From the NCBI GenBank assembly GCA_040381555.1, contig JBEIHC010000002.1, positions 3,921-67,920 of the forward strand: a stretch of DNA of 64,000 bases, in the 5' to 3' direction. Below, piece after piece: positions 7,287 to 15,945 of the stretch. Each line of letters begins with the position of its first letter. Position 1 is the stretch's first letter. This DNA comes from CANHCC01 sp040381555. GTDB taxonomy: Bacteria; Bacteroidota; Bacteroidia; J057; RFSG01. The notes under the pieces were generated by a model, which saw only the letters and a list, made by a program, of their open reading frames with translations, was not told the origin of the DNA and ran no database searches. A program made the translations under genes and the position numbers.

Positions 7287-9047
7287 TTATTGGGATTTAT
7301 GCCAACATTCCTGCCAAACAATAAATGCCCAAGCTTGCTCCCAACTCATTTTCTCAGTTCCAGGATTATGAATTGCTTTGGCAGAAAAGACGCCTTGACT
7401 CTCCAAAAATCGAGGATTGGAATAAGTCGTCCATCTTTCCATTAACCCCCCCTGAAATAGTTGAGACAAAGGAATGTCCAATCCTTTTTTACGAGTTGAG
7501 AATGTCGCTCCACTAATTTTCCTCCAAGTTTCATGCAAAAGTTTTTTTCCTAACAGTATGGATTCTGGATGCGCATCAACCCAATGCACTAAGTCCTCGT
7601 CCAGATACGGAACTCGAATTTCAAGACCGCAGGCCATACCTGCATGGTCGGTCTTTGGGAGCATATTTCCTGGCAGTAAAAATTGCCGGTCTGCATTTAG
7701 GAGGGAGGTTAGATCATATTCTTGCGGTGGATTAAATCCTTCTGCAAAATGATATTCTTCCTGGTTTAGAAGCATCTTGGGAATTCTCATTGCATCCCGA
7801 AACCCAGAAAGCATTCGGTATTTATGGTTATTAGAAGTTTGCAATAATTGAATCATTCGGATAGATTTCCGAAGAAGATCTCCTCCCATACTTTCCCTGT
7901 TTTGGAAATTCGGCAATGGAAATCGTGGAATCTGAAAGTTTTGTGCCCATTTCCAGGCTTTGTACCTGCTATATCCCCCCAACAGCTCATCCGCACCATC
8001 TCCGCTTAGAACAAATTTAACTTCCTGAGCTGCCACTTCTGAGAGCCGGAAGATTCCAATCCCTGCGGGGTCGCCAATAGGCTCTGGCATTCGCTCTAAC
8101 CAACGAATAGCAGTGTCAGGTTTCAATTCTACCGGAATCCAATTCCAGTGATACTGATTGGCTCTAGCGGCTGCCGTCTTGGCTTCATTCAACCAGTGAT
8201 TCTTAAAACTTAAAGTAAAAGCAGTTAGTGGAGATTGAGAATATGCCTGTACACATCCTGCCAATACAGTAGAGTCCAAGCCCCCACTCAGGAAAATACC
8301 CGCCGGCACATCCGCCACCAGATTCCGCAACACACTGCGTTTCAATTGGTCTTCAAAAGTCGATTGGGAATGAAGATTTTTATCGGGTGCAGCACCCCAT
8401 AAAAATATTTTACTCGATTGGTTTTGAATCTCCAGTACATGCCCAGGGGGAAGAGGCTGTAGATTTTGCCACATAGACCTTTCCGGAGGGATAAAATGAA
8501 ATTCCAAAAAAGCAGACAAGGAGGCTCTGTCGGGTTTGGCCTCAAATCCCATTTTTAGAATAGCCTGAGAATGTGAGCCAAAATATATTCCCTGGGCGTT
8601 TTCTGCCCACATCAAAGGTTTAATCCCTGCATGATCTCGCCCAAGAACAAGTTTTTCCAAAACAGAATCGTACCAGGCAAAAGCAAAAAAGCCACGGACC
8701 TTATTGAGAAAAGGAATCCCCTCTGATACCAGTCCTTGAAGCAGGACTTCCGTATCGGTTTGGGTTTGAAAGGAAATTCCTTTCAACGAGAGGGATTTTT
8801 TTAACTCGCGGAAATTTAAGATTTCGCCGTTAAACGAAATCCAATGCCTGCCATTTTGCAAACTGAAAGGTTGCTTCCCTTCATCCCCTGGGGATATAAT
8901 TCCAAGACGCGTATGGTGGAGTAAGGCTTTATTATTCTCAAAATAGCCTTCACCGTCCGGACCTCTGGCTTGAAGGGTATTCAAGACCTTTTTTCGAGAA
9001 TCAGGAATGGCTCCCTGCTTTGCATAGTATCCGGCTATTCCGCACAT
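7287..9047 (-). CDS. asnB: Asparagine synthase (glutamine-hydrolysing)
   Basis: This 586-residue enzyme has the class-II glutamine amidotransferase domain beginning with the catalytic Cys2 (MCGIAGYY) and the RLGI, FNGEI and TDTEVLL motifs, followed by an ATP-pyrophosphatase domain with SGGLDS at residues 254-259 and SGDGADELLGGY further on. It makes asparagine from aspartate, glutamine and ATP. Sequences of this length and style are also common in polysaccharide or O-antigen loci where they amidate sugar acids; the adjacent glycosyltransferase at 9135 makes that alternative possible. It has its own promoter 8 nt upstream of the ATG. Confidence 0.93.
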   Translation of the reverse strand: MCGIAGYYAKQGAIPDSRKKVLNTLQARGPDGEGYFENNKALLHHTRLGIISPGDEGKQPFSLQNGRHWISFNGEILNFRELKKSLSLKGISFQTQTDTEVLLQGLVSEGIPFLNKVRGFFAFAWYDSVLEKLVLGRDHAGIKPLMWAENAQGIYFGSHSQAILKMGFEAKPDRASLSAFLEFHFIPPERSMWQNLQPLPPGHVLEIQNQSSKIFLWGAAPDKNLHSQSTFEDQLKRSVLRNLVADVPAGIFLSGGLDSTVLAGCVQAYSQSPLTAFTLSFKNHWLNEAKTAAARANQYHWNWIPVELKPDTAIRWLERMPEPIGDPAGIGIFRLSEVAAQEVKFVLSGDGADELLGGYSRYKAWKWAQNFQIPRFPLPNFQNRESMGGDLLRKSIRMIQLLQTSNNHKYRMLSGFRDAMRIPKMLLNQEEYHFAEGFNPPQEYDLTSLLNADRQFLLPGNMLPKTDHAGMACGLEIRVPYLDEDLVHWVDAHPESILLGKKLLHETWRKISGATFSTRKKGLDIPLSQLFQGGLMERWTTYSNPRFLESQGVFSAKAIHNPGTEKMSWEQAWAFIVWQECWHKSQ

Positions 9048-9054
9048 GTTAAAA

Positions 9055-9062
9055 CAAAAGTA
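9055..9062 (-). promoter_or_regulatory. -7 promoter element of asnB
   Basis: TACTTTTG on the minus strand fits TAnnTTTG and lies 7 nt before the ATG at 9047. Confidence 0.6.
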
Positions 9063-9134
9063 TGGCTTAAAAGATTGGAAGCAAAGGGAGAGTGAGATCG
9101 GAGGGAAGCAGCGGAAAAGGAGCTATCTTATTTG

Positions 9135-10259
9135 TTATAGGGTATTTAAATAAATCCGCTCTACCTCCTGTACCATCCGATTCAAGCCAAACTCTTTTTC
9201 AAGCCTAAGCTTACCTGCTTCGCCCATTTTTTTTCGCATTTCAGGATTTCGTTCAAAATCCAACATAGCCTGAGCGAAGACTGTTATATCTCCCTTTGGA
9301 CAAAGAAATCCTGTTTCCTCATGGATAACAATTTCATTTAAGGCTGGGACATCAAAGGCCAAAATGGGTATGCCTGCGTTCATGGCTTCGAGGGCAACCA
9401 AACCAAAACCTTCTGAATAAGAAGAAACGCAAAGGCAGGCGGCTTCAGGTAAGAGCTGTTCCGGATTGGGGATTCTGCCTAAAAAAGTTATCGGGTGCTG
9501 CACGCCAGAAGCCTCCAACTTTTGCTTCATTTCCAACTCAGAAGGTCCGGAGCCGGCGATGAAAAGAGGCAAAGCACCACCCGAATTTCGATAGAGAATA
9601 TAGGCTTCTGCTAGTATTTCCGGGTGTTTGAAGGGTATCAGGCGACCAATGTACAGGAAATACTTCGGCTCATCAGCGATATAATACGGTCGTAAAGATT
9701 CATAGCCATACCAGATTGTTTTGATTTTTTTCCCCGCTCCAGGAATGGCGTGCAGCAGCCGAGTGATGCCCTGGCTGATGCCAATAACCTGGTTACATTT
9801 CCGTATGGAGAATAAAGTAAGCCAATAGTAAGTGTTTTTACTTTTGCCTAAAAACTCCGGATTTAAATCATATTTTGCCTGAAAGGCTTCCTCGTAGCCA
9901 TGTTTGGTGCTGATGAGTTTGGTAGATGGAAATAGTAGTTTGTACAATGCACCGTAAAAATCTCCCTGAATAAGATGAGTATGTAAAATGTCTGCCCGGA
10001 TTCGTCGGATTTTTCGAAAAATCTTACCTAATGCAATGGGATCCAAATCATAATTCATTTTAACCCGATGACAGATTACCCCATGCTCTTGTAGTTGTAG
10101 AACGAGGGGGTCATTCAGGTGCTGTGCTTGGGGAGGCTCGGCAATCAGGTAGTGAATTTCATACCCTTCTTTCACAAGACCTGGCAACAAGCGAGTAAGA
10201 TGCTTTTCTGCCCCTCCTATGCCGGCACTTTTCTGAAGATGCAGGATACGGCCTTTCAT
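9135..10259 (-). CDS. Glycosyltransferase, GT4 family
   Basis: The 374-residue protein is a GT-B fold retaining glycosyltransferase. The N-terminal domain opens with a 'KSAGIGGAEKHLTRLLPGL' acceptor-side loop, and the C-terminal nucleotide-sugar domain has YIGRLIPFKHPEIL and the EGFGLVALEAMNAGIP motif with the spaced Glu pair that contacts the donor. It probably adds a hexose to a lipid-linked glycan at the cytoplasmic face of the inner membrane. Donor and acceptor cannot be told from sequence. It starts 4 nt after the gene at 10264 and is the last gene of the birA-coaX run. Confidence 0.88.
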   Translation of the reverse strand: MKGRILHLQKSAGIGGAEKHLTRLLPGLVKEGYEIHYLIAEPPQAQHLNDPLVLQLQEHGVICHRVKMNYDLDPIALGKIFRKIRRIRADILHTHLIQGDFYGALYKLLFPSTKLISTKHGYEEAFQAKYDLNPEFLGKSKNTYYWLTLFSIRKCNQVIGISQGITRLLHAIPGAGKKIKTIWYGYESLRPYYIADEPKYFLYIGRLIPFKHPEILAEAYILYRNSGGALPLFIAGSGPSELEMKQKLEASGVQHPITFLGRIPNPEQLLPEAACLCVSSYSEGFGLVALEAMNAGIPILAFDVPALNEIVIHEETGFLCPKGDITVFAQAMLDFERNPEMRKKMGEAGKLRLEKEFGLNRMVQEVERIYLNTL

Positions 10260-10263
10260 GGCA

Positions 10264-11511
10264 TTAGGGGAGTATAAATTCGAAAGGCATGGCGCACTTC
10301 AAAACCACTTTGGAATTTATTGGCCAAGCTACACAAGTGGTTTCGGTAAAACCGGGGATTTCCCTTTCTGCAATTCTTCGTAACCGGATATCTTTTTTTT
10401 CTGCCTGGCGGTAATAAGTGCAAGCTAAGGACTTCAAAGTAACCTCATCATTAGGGCATTGGGTTCTGAGCTGCAGTGCAAATCTTGCCAATGCAACTAT
10501 ACTTGAACCCCAGTCTGGGGCAGCTTTTCCAGAAGCTGTTATATTTTGCCAGGCGAGTAGATTTTTCCCGGAGGTCATGAAAGCAATTCCGGCCTGGCGA
10601 AAATACCAAGCTTTCATCCAGGGGTCGTTTTCTAATTCAGCTAACCTGACCCAATCTTCCCCTTGAGTGTGTTGATTCTGAAGTAAAGCACGGGCTTCCC
10701 AAATACTTTCTTTTCCAGTTCGAATTAACTGCGCTCTGACTGCACTCAATAGTTCGGTTTGCTCTATGCTCCGGGCAAATAATCGTGCATAGATTCTCAG
10801 CCAATCGGAATACAGATCTGACTTCAAAGTTTTGGCTTCCAAAATTATCGTGGCAGTATCGGGTAGATAGCGAGCCATTCGCCAAGCCAAGCTGTTTTTA
10901 ATTTTCTGAATTTGATCTTTCTCTTTGAGAGAGTCTTTAAAGACAAATTGCCGGGCTAAAATAACATTCAGCTTTTGATACCAGCTTTCCAGTGTGGCAG
11001 TATCAGATTTTCCTCTCCGAGTTTGCCAGTCCTGAATACGAAAATAATCCTCTATTATTTGTACTGGACATCTCATAGGAGCTAAGCGGATAGCCGGTTC
11101 GAGCATAAGCCCCAGAATGCTGTCGCTCTGATCTTCATACCTTAGAGCTGCGGCAGCACGAACCAAACTCCATCCAGCACTATCTCCTGTATGTTGAATG
11201 GCCTTATGATAAATGGAATACAGGGTATCTTTGAGTAAGATTCTAAGTCCTACATTTTTGGCGGTATCCAAGATATCTTGATACAACAATCCTGTTTCTC
11301 GATACAATTCTGGTTTCCATTCTGGGCAATAGCGAAGGATCTGCATCCCCAGGGAGGCCGCTTTCCACTTTTCTCCGCGCACAAAGTTCATCTGATAATT
11401 TCTATACCAGAGATTAAGGACAGAATCTTTCCGGATGTCACATAGTTGGGGCTGTGCTATTCCTTGTAAAAATCCGAACAGGAATGCAAACAGTATGCTA
11501 AGCCTGAGCAT
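10264..11511 (-). CDS. Secreted protein of unknown function, helical
   Basis: The 415-residue product begins with a clear Sec signal peptide (MLRLSILFAFLFGFLQGIAQ, cleavage near residue 19). The rest is rich in amphipathic helices, Trp and Leu, and looks like a solenoid of TPR-like helices, but I cannot place it in a named family. It sits between an outer-membrane barrel gene (4 nt gap) and a glycosyltransferase (4 nt gap), so it is almost certainly co-transcribed with them and likely resides in the periplasm. A periplasmic partner of the barrel protein is a reasonable inference only. Confidence 0.7.
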   Translation of the reverse strand: MLRLSILFAFLFGFLQGIAQPQLCDIRKDSVLNLWYRNYQMNFVRGEKWKAASLGMQILRYCPEWKPELYRETGLLYQDILDTAKNVGLRILLKDTLYSIYHKAIQHTGDSAGWSLVRAAAALRYEDQSDSILGLMLEPAIRLAPMRCPVQIIEDYFRIQDWQTRRGKSDTATLESWYQKLNVILARQFVFKDSLKEKDQIQKIKNSLAWRMARYLPDTATIILEAKTLKSDLYSDWLRIYARLFARSIEQTELLSAVRAQLIRTGKESIWEARALLQNQHTQGEDWVRLAELENDPWMKAWYFRQAGIAFMTSGKNLLAWQNITASGKAAPDWGSSIVALARFALQLRTQCPNDEVTLKSLACTYYRQAEKKDIRLRRIAEREIPGFTETTCVAWPINSKVVLKCAMPFEFILP

Positions 11512-11515
11512 ATTC

Positions 11516-12808
11516 TTAATCTACGCGGTAACGCATGAACCATCGTTCGTTGAGACTGAGTCCCAAACGAATTCGGTAATAATTTTCAGAAATCAGGTTA
11601 TTGCTGGTAGTGCCTCTTCTGCCAATTTCTGCTCCCAGATGAATTTTGGAAGCAGTTCTAGCGAAAGGTAATCCAAATCCAAAGGTAATTCCAGCCTGGC
11701 GAATTGCTTCTCCATTGAGTTCCAAATTGGTTTTCTCATAATTTCCGCCAATACGGTAGGCCATTTTTAGAAAATAGATTTTTGAAACTAATCTGGGCAC
11801 CCATTCTCCGCCGGCTGCAATGCGGTAAGATTGTGCTAATCCGGCATTTTGGCCAAAAGCAGCATAATCCGACCAGTCCTGAACAGAAACATCTGCCCCA
11901 AGAGACCAGTAAGATTCCTGACTTAAAGGAGAGCCTGGGATAAGATATCTTTCCATTTCAATCCCAAAACCAATTCTTCGAGGTACTTGGACTGTACTAG
12001 TTTGCAAACCGGAAAGAGTATCCGGAGTAACCTTGAGTGGGTTCAAGTTTCGAGAAATCAGTACCTGCTCAGAAGCCAGTCTGGCGCCTTGATCATAAAC
12101 CAAGCCCCCTTTCAAAACAATTTTGCGATTTTCTTTCAAGCTAATCGTATCAGTATATTGCGCACCAGCAGTTAGATTGAAACCCTGCTGATACATTTTA
12201 CGCTGATAGGAAACTGGATTGAGGGTAGTATTTTCTAAGAATGTCAAATTCCAAGCATAATTAGTATTTCCAAATATGAACCCAGCATTTACTCCGATAT
12301 CCAAACCTTTAAATAAACTAACTGCTGCTCCTCCGAAGAAATTATTCAATCCCCCACTCGCACTATAGGCTACCAGGTATTCAACAGCTTGAGTATCCAA
12401 CTGTGCAGAGTATTGATTTTGAAATCTGTACCCAACGGCAGAATAAGGACTCAAACCAATTACAAAAGAAGTACGAAAATTAGTAGGGAATGCAAAGACA
12501 AATTGATTAATACCAGCGGTATGCAGCTTGTTTTCAGCCGTTTTAGTTCGCAAATCTAGAAATTCACTGAATCCAGAAAGGTCGAGTGTGCTATAGGCCA
12601 ACCTGCGATAGGAGGCAGGGTTGCCGGTATTGATGGTATAGGAATGCGAACTTCCGAATCTTATTCCTCCCATGCTTTGATTGCGCACAGAATTCGCATT
12701 CATTAGATCTCCCACTCCGAAACGAGAGTAGGGACTATTTGTCAAGGTCTGTGCAGACAGTGAGGTAAAAAGAGCAGAAAAAAGTATGGATAGGATGTAT
12801 TTATTCAT
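11516..12808 (-). CDS. Outer-membrane beta-barrel protein of the coaX-linked family
   Basis: The protein (430 residues) carries a signal peptide (cleavage after SLSAQ) and then alternating aromatic/polar strands ending in a Phe/Tyr-rich C-terminal strand, typical of an outer-membrane barrel. The mature N-terminus 'TLTNSPYSRFGVGDLM' is a hallmark of a Bacteroidota family that recurs directly downstream of type III pantothenate kinase genes; FadL-like transporters are the nearest well-known class. Its ATG overlaps the end of coaX by 8 bp. Function is not established. Confidence 0.8.
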   Translation of the reverse strand: MNKYILSILFSALFTSLSAQTLTNSPYSRFGVGDLMNANSVRNQSMGGIRFGSSHSYTINTGNPASYRRLAYSTLDLSGFSEFLDLRTKTAENKLHTAGINQFVFAFPTNFRTSFVIGLSPYSAVGYRFQNQYSAQLDTQAVEYLVAYSASGGLNNFFGGAAVSLFKGLDIGVNAGFIFGNTNYAWNLTFLENTTLNPVSYQRKMYQQGFNLTAGAQYTDTISLKENRKIVLKGGLVYDQGARLASEQVLISRNLNPLKVTPDTLSGLQTSTVQVPRRIGFGIEMERYLIPGSPLSQESYWSLGADVSVQDWSDYAAFGQNAGLAQSYRIAAGGEWVPRLVSKIYFLKMAYRIGGNYEKTNLELNGEAIRQAGITFGFGLPFARTASKIHLGAEIGRRGTTSNNLISENYYRIRLGLSLNERWFMRYRVD

Positions 12809-13532
12809 TCCGGTTTAAGATTGCAAGCCGGTAGAGACCTCTCAGTACCAGATCAGGGAAGACAAAATTCCGCTTTTTCAAGTGATTTTCAAAGAAATGA
12901 GCATATCCTCCGGTCAGGAAAATTTCTGGAAGTACCTTAAAATCCTCTTCTACCTGCTGAATAAAGCCTTCTAATTCATTTTTTATTCCTAAAATTACCC
13001 CAGCCTGAATTGCTCTATCCGTCTGATTAGCTGGAAACTGTGGATGATTATTCGGTTCGACTAAAGGAAGCTTTCCGGTAAATTCATGAAGCGCTTGAAA
13101 ACGCATTTTTACTCCCGGACTAATTGCTCCACCGACGGCTATTTTTCCTGGTATCATCAGATTATAGGTAATAGCCGTTCCCAAAGTGATACAAAGTCCA
13201 CAGGCTGCCGTATCTAATTTTTCCGAAAGGGCGGCATACACGCAGAGCCGATCTGAACCTAAAGAATTCAATAAAACAGGTTCTGATTTAAATGGAAATC
13301 GGAGACTTGGGTCAATTTTTCGAATTGGCGTATTGATGGGAACCGGAATTTCTCCCTTTTGCACATCCGAAATCCAAATTTCATCTGCTTTTAGAAATAG
13401 GATTTCTTTTAATACTTCTGGGTCTGAATCCGGAAAAAGCACCCAATCTTGAAAGGAATCAGCTCCCACTGTAATCAGGCGGTATTTCAATGCTGTATTC
13501 CCGGCATCTATGAGGAGTAGAACTTTTGACAT
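12801..13532 (-). CDS. coaX: Type III pantothenate kinase
   Basis: CoaX phosphorylates pantothenate in the first committed step of coenzyme A synthesis and needs a monovalent cation. The ASKHA-fold signatures are present: LIDAGNTALKY at the N-terminus, LGSDRLCVYAAL, and LGTAITYNLM with GGAISPGVKMR. I set the start at the ATG 13532 (243 residues) because the family begins a few residues before IDAGNT; the frame is open further upstream to a TTG at 13574, which would overlap birA. It follows birA closely and overlaps the next gene, so these are one transcript. Confidence 0.93.
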   Translation of the reverse strand: MSKVLLLIDAGNTALKYRLITVGADSFQDWVLFPDSDPEVLKEILFLKADEIWISDVQKGEIPVPINTPIRKIDPSLRFPFKSEPVLLNSLGSDRLCVYAALSEKLDTAACGLCITLGTAITYNLMIPGKIAVGGAISPGVKMRFQALHEFTGKLPLVEPNNHPQFPANQTDRAIQAGVILGIKNELEGFIQQVEEDFKVLPEIFLTGGYAHFFENHLKKRNFVFPDLVLRGLYRLAILNRNE

Positions 13533-13567
13533 TTCGATATATAGGCTTGATAATGACCTGAAAGGAA

Positions 13568-14329
13568 TCAGCAATAAACGATTTCTTTTAAGTCAAAGTA
13601 TAGAACTTTGTTTTCTTTGGTTTGAATAGCCAGTTTTCCATCGGTATTTACCCCAATAATCATCCCTTCTTGTTTTTGGCCAGCCCATTCATATTGTGCC
13701 CATTCTTGATATCGCCAGAGAGCTGTGAGGTAGGCTTGCTTTTTGAAATCGTTGGGTTGATTTCGGCTCTGTAGGTAAAGTGCCTCAAAATGAGCAGAAT
13801 AGGCTAATAAAAAATCATCGGCATTGATATGTATTCCTGTTTCTAGCCATAAGGAAGCGGCACTGTTTTGAAGATTTTCAGGAAACTGCCGGGTATTCAA
13901 GTTGAGGCCAATTCCGATAATAGAAGCATGAAGATGCTGATTTTTCCAGGTGTTTTCGATGAGGATGCCCGCAATTTTCTTTCCTTTAAGAAGCAAATCG
14001 TTTGGCCATTTGATTTGAAAAGGTTGATTGGGATATAATTCCTCCAAGCAATTTAAGAGGGCAACCGAAACCAGAATGTTTAGAGAAAAAATATTGGAAG
14101 AGCCGATGCCTTTGGGATAGATAATCAGGCTGAAACTTAGGTTGTGGAAAGGTTCTGCATACCAGGAGTTGCCGGCAAGTCCCTTTCCTTCCGTTTGTTG
14201 CGCTGCGGTAATCAGGGTTCCTTCAGGGGGATTAGATTCTAATAATTCCCGGGCATATCGGTTGGTGGAGGGAAGGGAATCAAAATCGATTCTGGTACAA
14301 CCGACGAATAAAGGCTTATGCTGCTTCAT
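13568..14329 (-). CDS. birA: Biotin--[acetyl-CoA-carboxylase] ligase
   Basis: The 253-residue enzyme activates biotin as biotinyl-5'-AMP and transfers it to the biotin carboxyl carrier protein. It has the substrate-recognition STNRYAREL motif, the GKGLAGNSW variant of the adenylate-binding loop, and the catalytic KWPNDLLLKGKKIAGILIE segment. There is no N-terminal helix-turn-helix, so it is a group-I ligase without repressor function. The ATG at 14329 is preferred over an upstream extension to 14449 that would run through the divergent rsfS promoter and start. Its 3' end lies just upstream of coaX. Confidence 0.93.
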   Translation of the reverse strand: MKQHKPLFVGCTRIDFDSLPSTNRYARELLESNPPEGTLITAAQQTEGKGLAGNSWYAEPFHNLSFSLIIYPKGIGSSNIFSLNILVSVALLNCLEELYPNQPFQIKWPNDLLLKGKKIAGILIENTWKNQHLHASIIGIGLNLNTRQFPENLQNSAASLWLETGIHINADDFLLAYSAHFEALYLQSRNQPNDFKKQAYLTALWRYQEWAQYEWAGQKQEGMIIGVNTDGKLAIQTKENKVLYFDLKEIVYC

Positions 14330-14335
14330 TTTCTG

Positions 14336-14343
14336 TAACTTTG
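14336..14343 (+). promoter_or_regulatory. -7 promoter element of rsfS
   Basis: TAACTTTG matches TAnnTTTG and ends 13 nt before the rsfS ATG at 14357. Confidence 0.6.
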
Positions 14344-14356
14344 CGAAAGATACGAT

Positions 14357-14740
14357 ATGGCTCGAAAAAAACTGAATATAGATTCCGAGAAGCTGGCGAA
14401 AATAATCGTCGCAGGAATGCAGGAGAAAAAAGCAGAAAACATTGTGCAACTGGACTTAAGAGAAGTCAAGGGGGCAGTAACTGATTTTTTTGTGATTTGT
14501 ACAGGTAATTCTGATACGCAGGTGCAGGCAATTGCCGATTCTGTGGAGAATTTTACCAGAGAAAAAATTAACGAAAGAGTTTGGCATGCAGAAGGATATA
14601 AAGCAGGCCAATGGGTATTGTTGGATTATGTGAATGTAGTGGCCCATGTGTTTTTGCGGGATAACCGACAGTTTTATGGACTGGAAGAATTGTGGGCAGA
14701 TGCTCCGATGAAGCAGTTTGATAAGTTGGTGAAGGTTTGA
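14357..14740 (+). CDS. rsfS: Ribosome silencing factor RsfS
   Basis: RsfS binds ribosomal protein L14 and blocks 30S-50S joining when nutrients are short. The 127-residue protein shows the family core: 'AENIVQLDLREV', 'TDFFVICTGNSDTQVQAIAD', 'HAEGYKAGQWVLLDYVNVVAHVF' and 'REFYGLEELW'-like 'RQFYGLEELW'. The length is normal. In most Bacteroidota rsfS is followed by ftsH; here a decayed toxin-antitoxin module lies downstream instead. Confidence 0.95.
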   Translation: MARKKLNIDSEKLAKIIVAGMQEKKAENIVQLDLREVKGAVTDFFVICTGNSDTQVQAIADSVENFTREKINERVWHAEGYKAGQWVLLDYVNVVAHVFLRDNRQFYGLEELWADAPMKQFDKLVKV

Positions 14741-14822
14741 TTTTCGAACGCAAGTAAATAAACGCTTCTCGCTTCGCAACAGTTAGTAGGGTATAATCGT
14801 TGGGTTTTGTACTAAAGGACTT

Positions 14823-15210
14823 CTACCAAAGAAGTTTTACTCTGCTATATAAGCTAAAATCAGCATCCTTCGAGAGGATTGTATAATCCTCAAAAATTGC
14901 TTGGGAAATAATAATTCTATCAAACGGGTCTTTGTGAATATCTTCAAGTTTGGATAGTCCGATGATATGTTCAAAGTCAAGCGGTAGAATTTCAAAATTG
15001 TTCTTTATTATTACTTCTTTGAGCTCCGCTAAATTAATGTCGAGTTGGAGTTTTCCCAAATTCAACTTAATTGCAACCTCCCATATGGATGCAATACTAA
15101 TAAATTTTATATTCTCTGTATTCTCAATACTTGCTCTAGCCTTTTTAGAAAGATTTTCGCTCCCTTCAAGGAACCACAAAAAAGTATGGAGTGTCAAGTA
15201 AACAGTTCAT
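14823..15210 (-). pseudogene. PIN-domain toxin, VapC-like, frameshifted near its N-terminus
   Basis: The frame from 15197 down encodes about 124 residues of a PIN-domain ribonuclease with HTFLWFLEG, 'SIWEVAIKL' (second acidic residue), 'DPFDRIIISQA' (third) and 'LSKDADFSLY'. The expected N-terminus, MNCLLDT with the first catalytic Asp, is present in the -1/+2 register from the ATG at 15210. One extra C in the CTCC at about 15187-15190 separates MNCLLDT from HTFLW. As written, the ATG frame ends early and the only in-frame start is a TTG at 15197 that omits the catalytic Asp. It is probably inactivated, unless the base is a sequencing error or frameshifting rescues it. The ATG lies 6 nt beyond the antitoxin stop, the usual vapBC spacing. 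Confidence 0.8.
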
Positions 15211-15215
15211 TACAT

Positions 15216-15422
15216 TTAGTCTTTGAAATCCTCTAGGGGAGCATCAAAATCATCTGCTAGATGAATCTTTCCTTTTAAGCTTCCAAAAACAGGTTTCTCG
15301 GTCTTAGTTTCTGGTTTATTCTTTTTGGTCTTTTCTACTAGGTATTCAATAAAATTCTTTGCTTCCTCCTTGAGTGCTGGCGGAAGCGTTTCTAGCTTAG
15401 TATATAGAGAAAGGGATGCAAT
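15216..15422 (-). CDS. VapB-like antitoxin, DUF2281 family, with no canonical start codon
   Basis: The reading frame encodes LYTKLETLPPALKEEAKNFI, then a Lys-rich linker, then FGSLKGKIHLADDFDAPLE and FKD, the classic plan of DUF2281 antitoxins paired with PIN toxins: an N-terminal DNA-binding/dimer region and a C-terminal toxin-binding tail. The family would start about four residues before LYTK, which falls on an ATT (15420-15422). No ATG, GTG or TTG lies between the promoter element at 15440-15447 and this point; a TTG at 15452 is upstream of the promoter box. It may use a rare AUU start or have lost its ATG, consistent with decay of the whole module. Confidence 0.7.
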   Translation of the reverse strand: MASLSLYTKLETLPPALKEEAKNFIEYLVEKTKKNKPETKTEKPVFGSLKGKIHLADDFDAPLEDFKD

Positions 15423-15439
15423 AACGATTGATTTATATA

Positions 15440-15447
15440 CAAAAATA
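15440..15447 (-). promoter_or_regulatory. -7 promoter element of the vapBC-like module
   Basis: TATTTTTG on the minus strand fits TAnnTTTG and lies 17 nt upstream of the inferred ATT start of the antitoxin. Confidence 0.5.
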
Positions 15448-15902
15448 AGCAATTTTTGCCTTTTCTGGATAATGGTTCTATATTCTGTTGCTTTCGTGTT
15501 TTGGGATCAGAAGAGGGGTTTGCTCCAGCATACAAAAAGAATAGTGGTTGGAAGTCTCCGTTCATATTGCTGTTCCTGATCGTCATCACTGAAGTAATAA
15601 AATATTTGGTGGAGTCTAATTTCAATAGACAAAAGTGCTATAGGCTTCCGGCGGTTGCATTGAAAGAATCTGACAGAATCCGTTTGAAACAAGTCATTTT
15701 CTTTTTTACCCGAATTCAAAATTCAGACACTATTGCTGTCATACAAACCGGGTATAAATGAATACGAACAAGAAATATATTTAATAACTTTTTTCAATAT
15801 CTAGTGTTTCATTAGATACTCAGCATCGAAAATTAATGCCCGCTTTACAGGCCCAAAGTATGGGTAGCAAGGATGTGGTTGCAAGTATAATTTTTAAAAA
15901 TT
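15448..15902. other. Intergenic region with no supported gene
   Basis: About 450 bases between the antitoxin promoter and the terminator of the TonB receptor. Several overlapping short open frames of 70-101 codons exist on both strands, none with a recognisable motif. The stretch could contain remnants of a decayed gene. Confidence 0.4.
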
Positions 15903-15936
15903 AAAAGCAGCTGGTTTTATACGCCAGCTGCTTTTT
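15903..15936 (-). terminator. Bidirectional hairpin terminator downstream of the TonB-dependent receptor
   Basis: AAAAGCAGCTGG and CCAGCTGCTTTT form a perfect 12-base stem around a 9-base loop, with T-runs on both strands. It lies 10 nt after the receptor stop codon. Confidence 0.9.
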
Positions 15937-15945
15937 GATTTTCAA

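Noticed and set aside
14357..14779. Long antisense frames over rsfS
   Set aside because: Reverse-frame shadows of a clearly conserved gene.
15456..15761. 101-codon open frame on the plus strand and overlapping frames on the minus strand
   Set aside because: No recognisable domain, and several mutually overlapping frames of equal quality.
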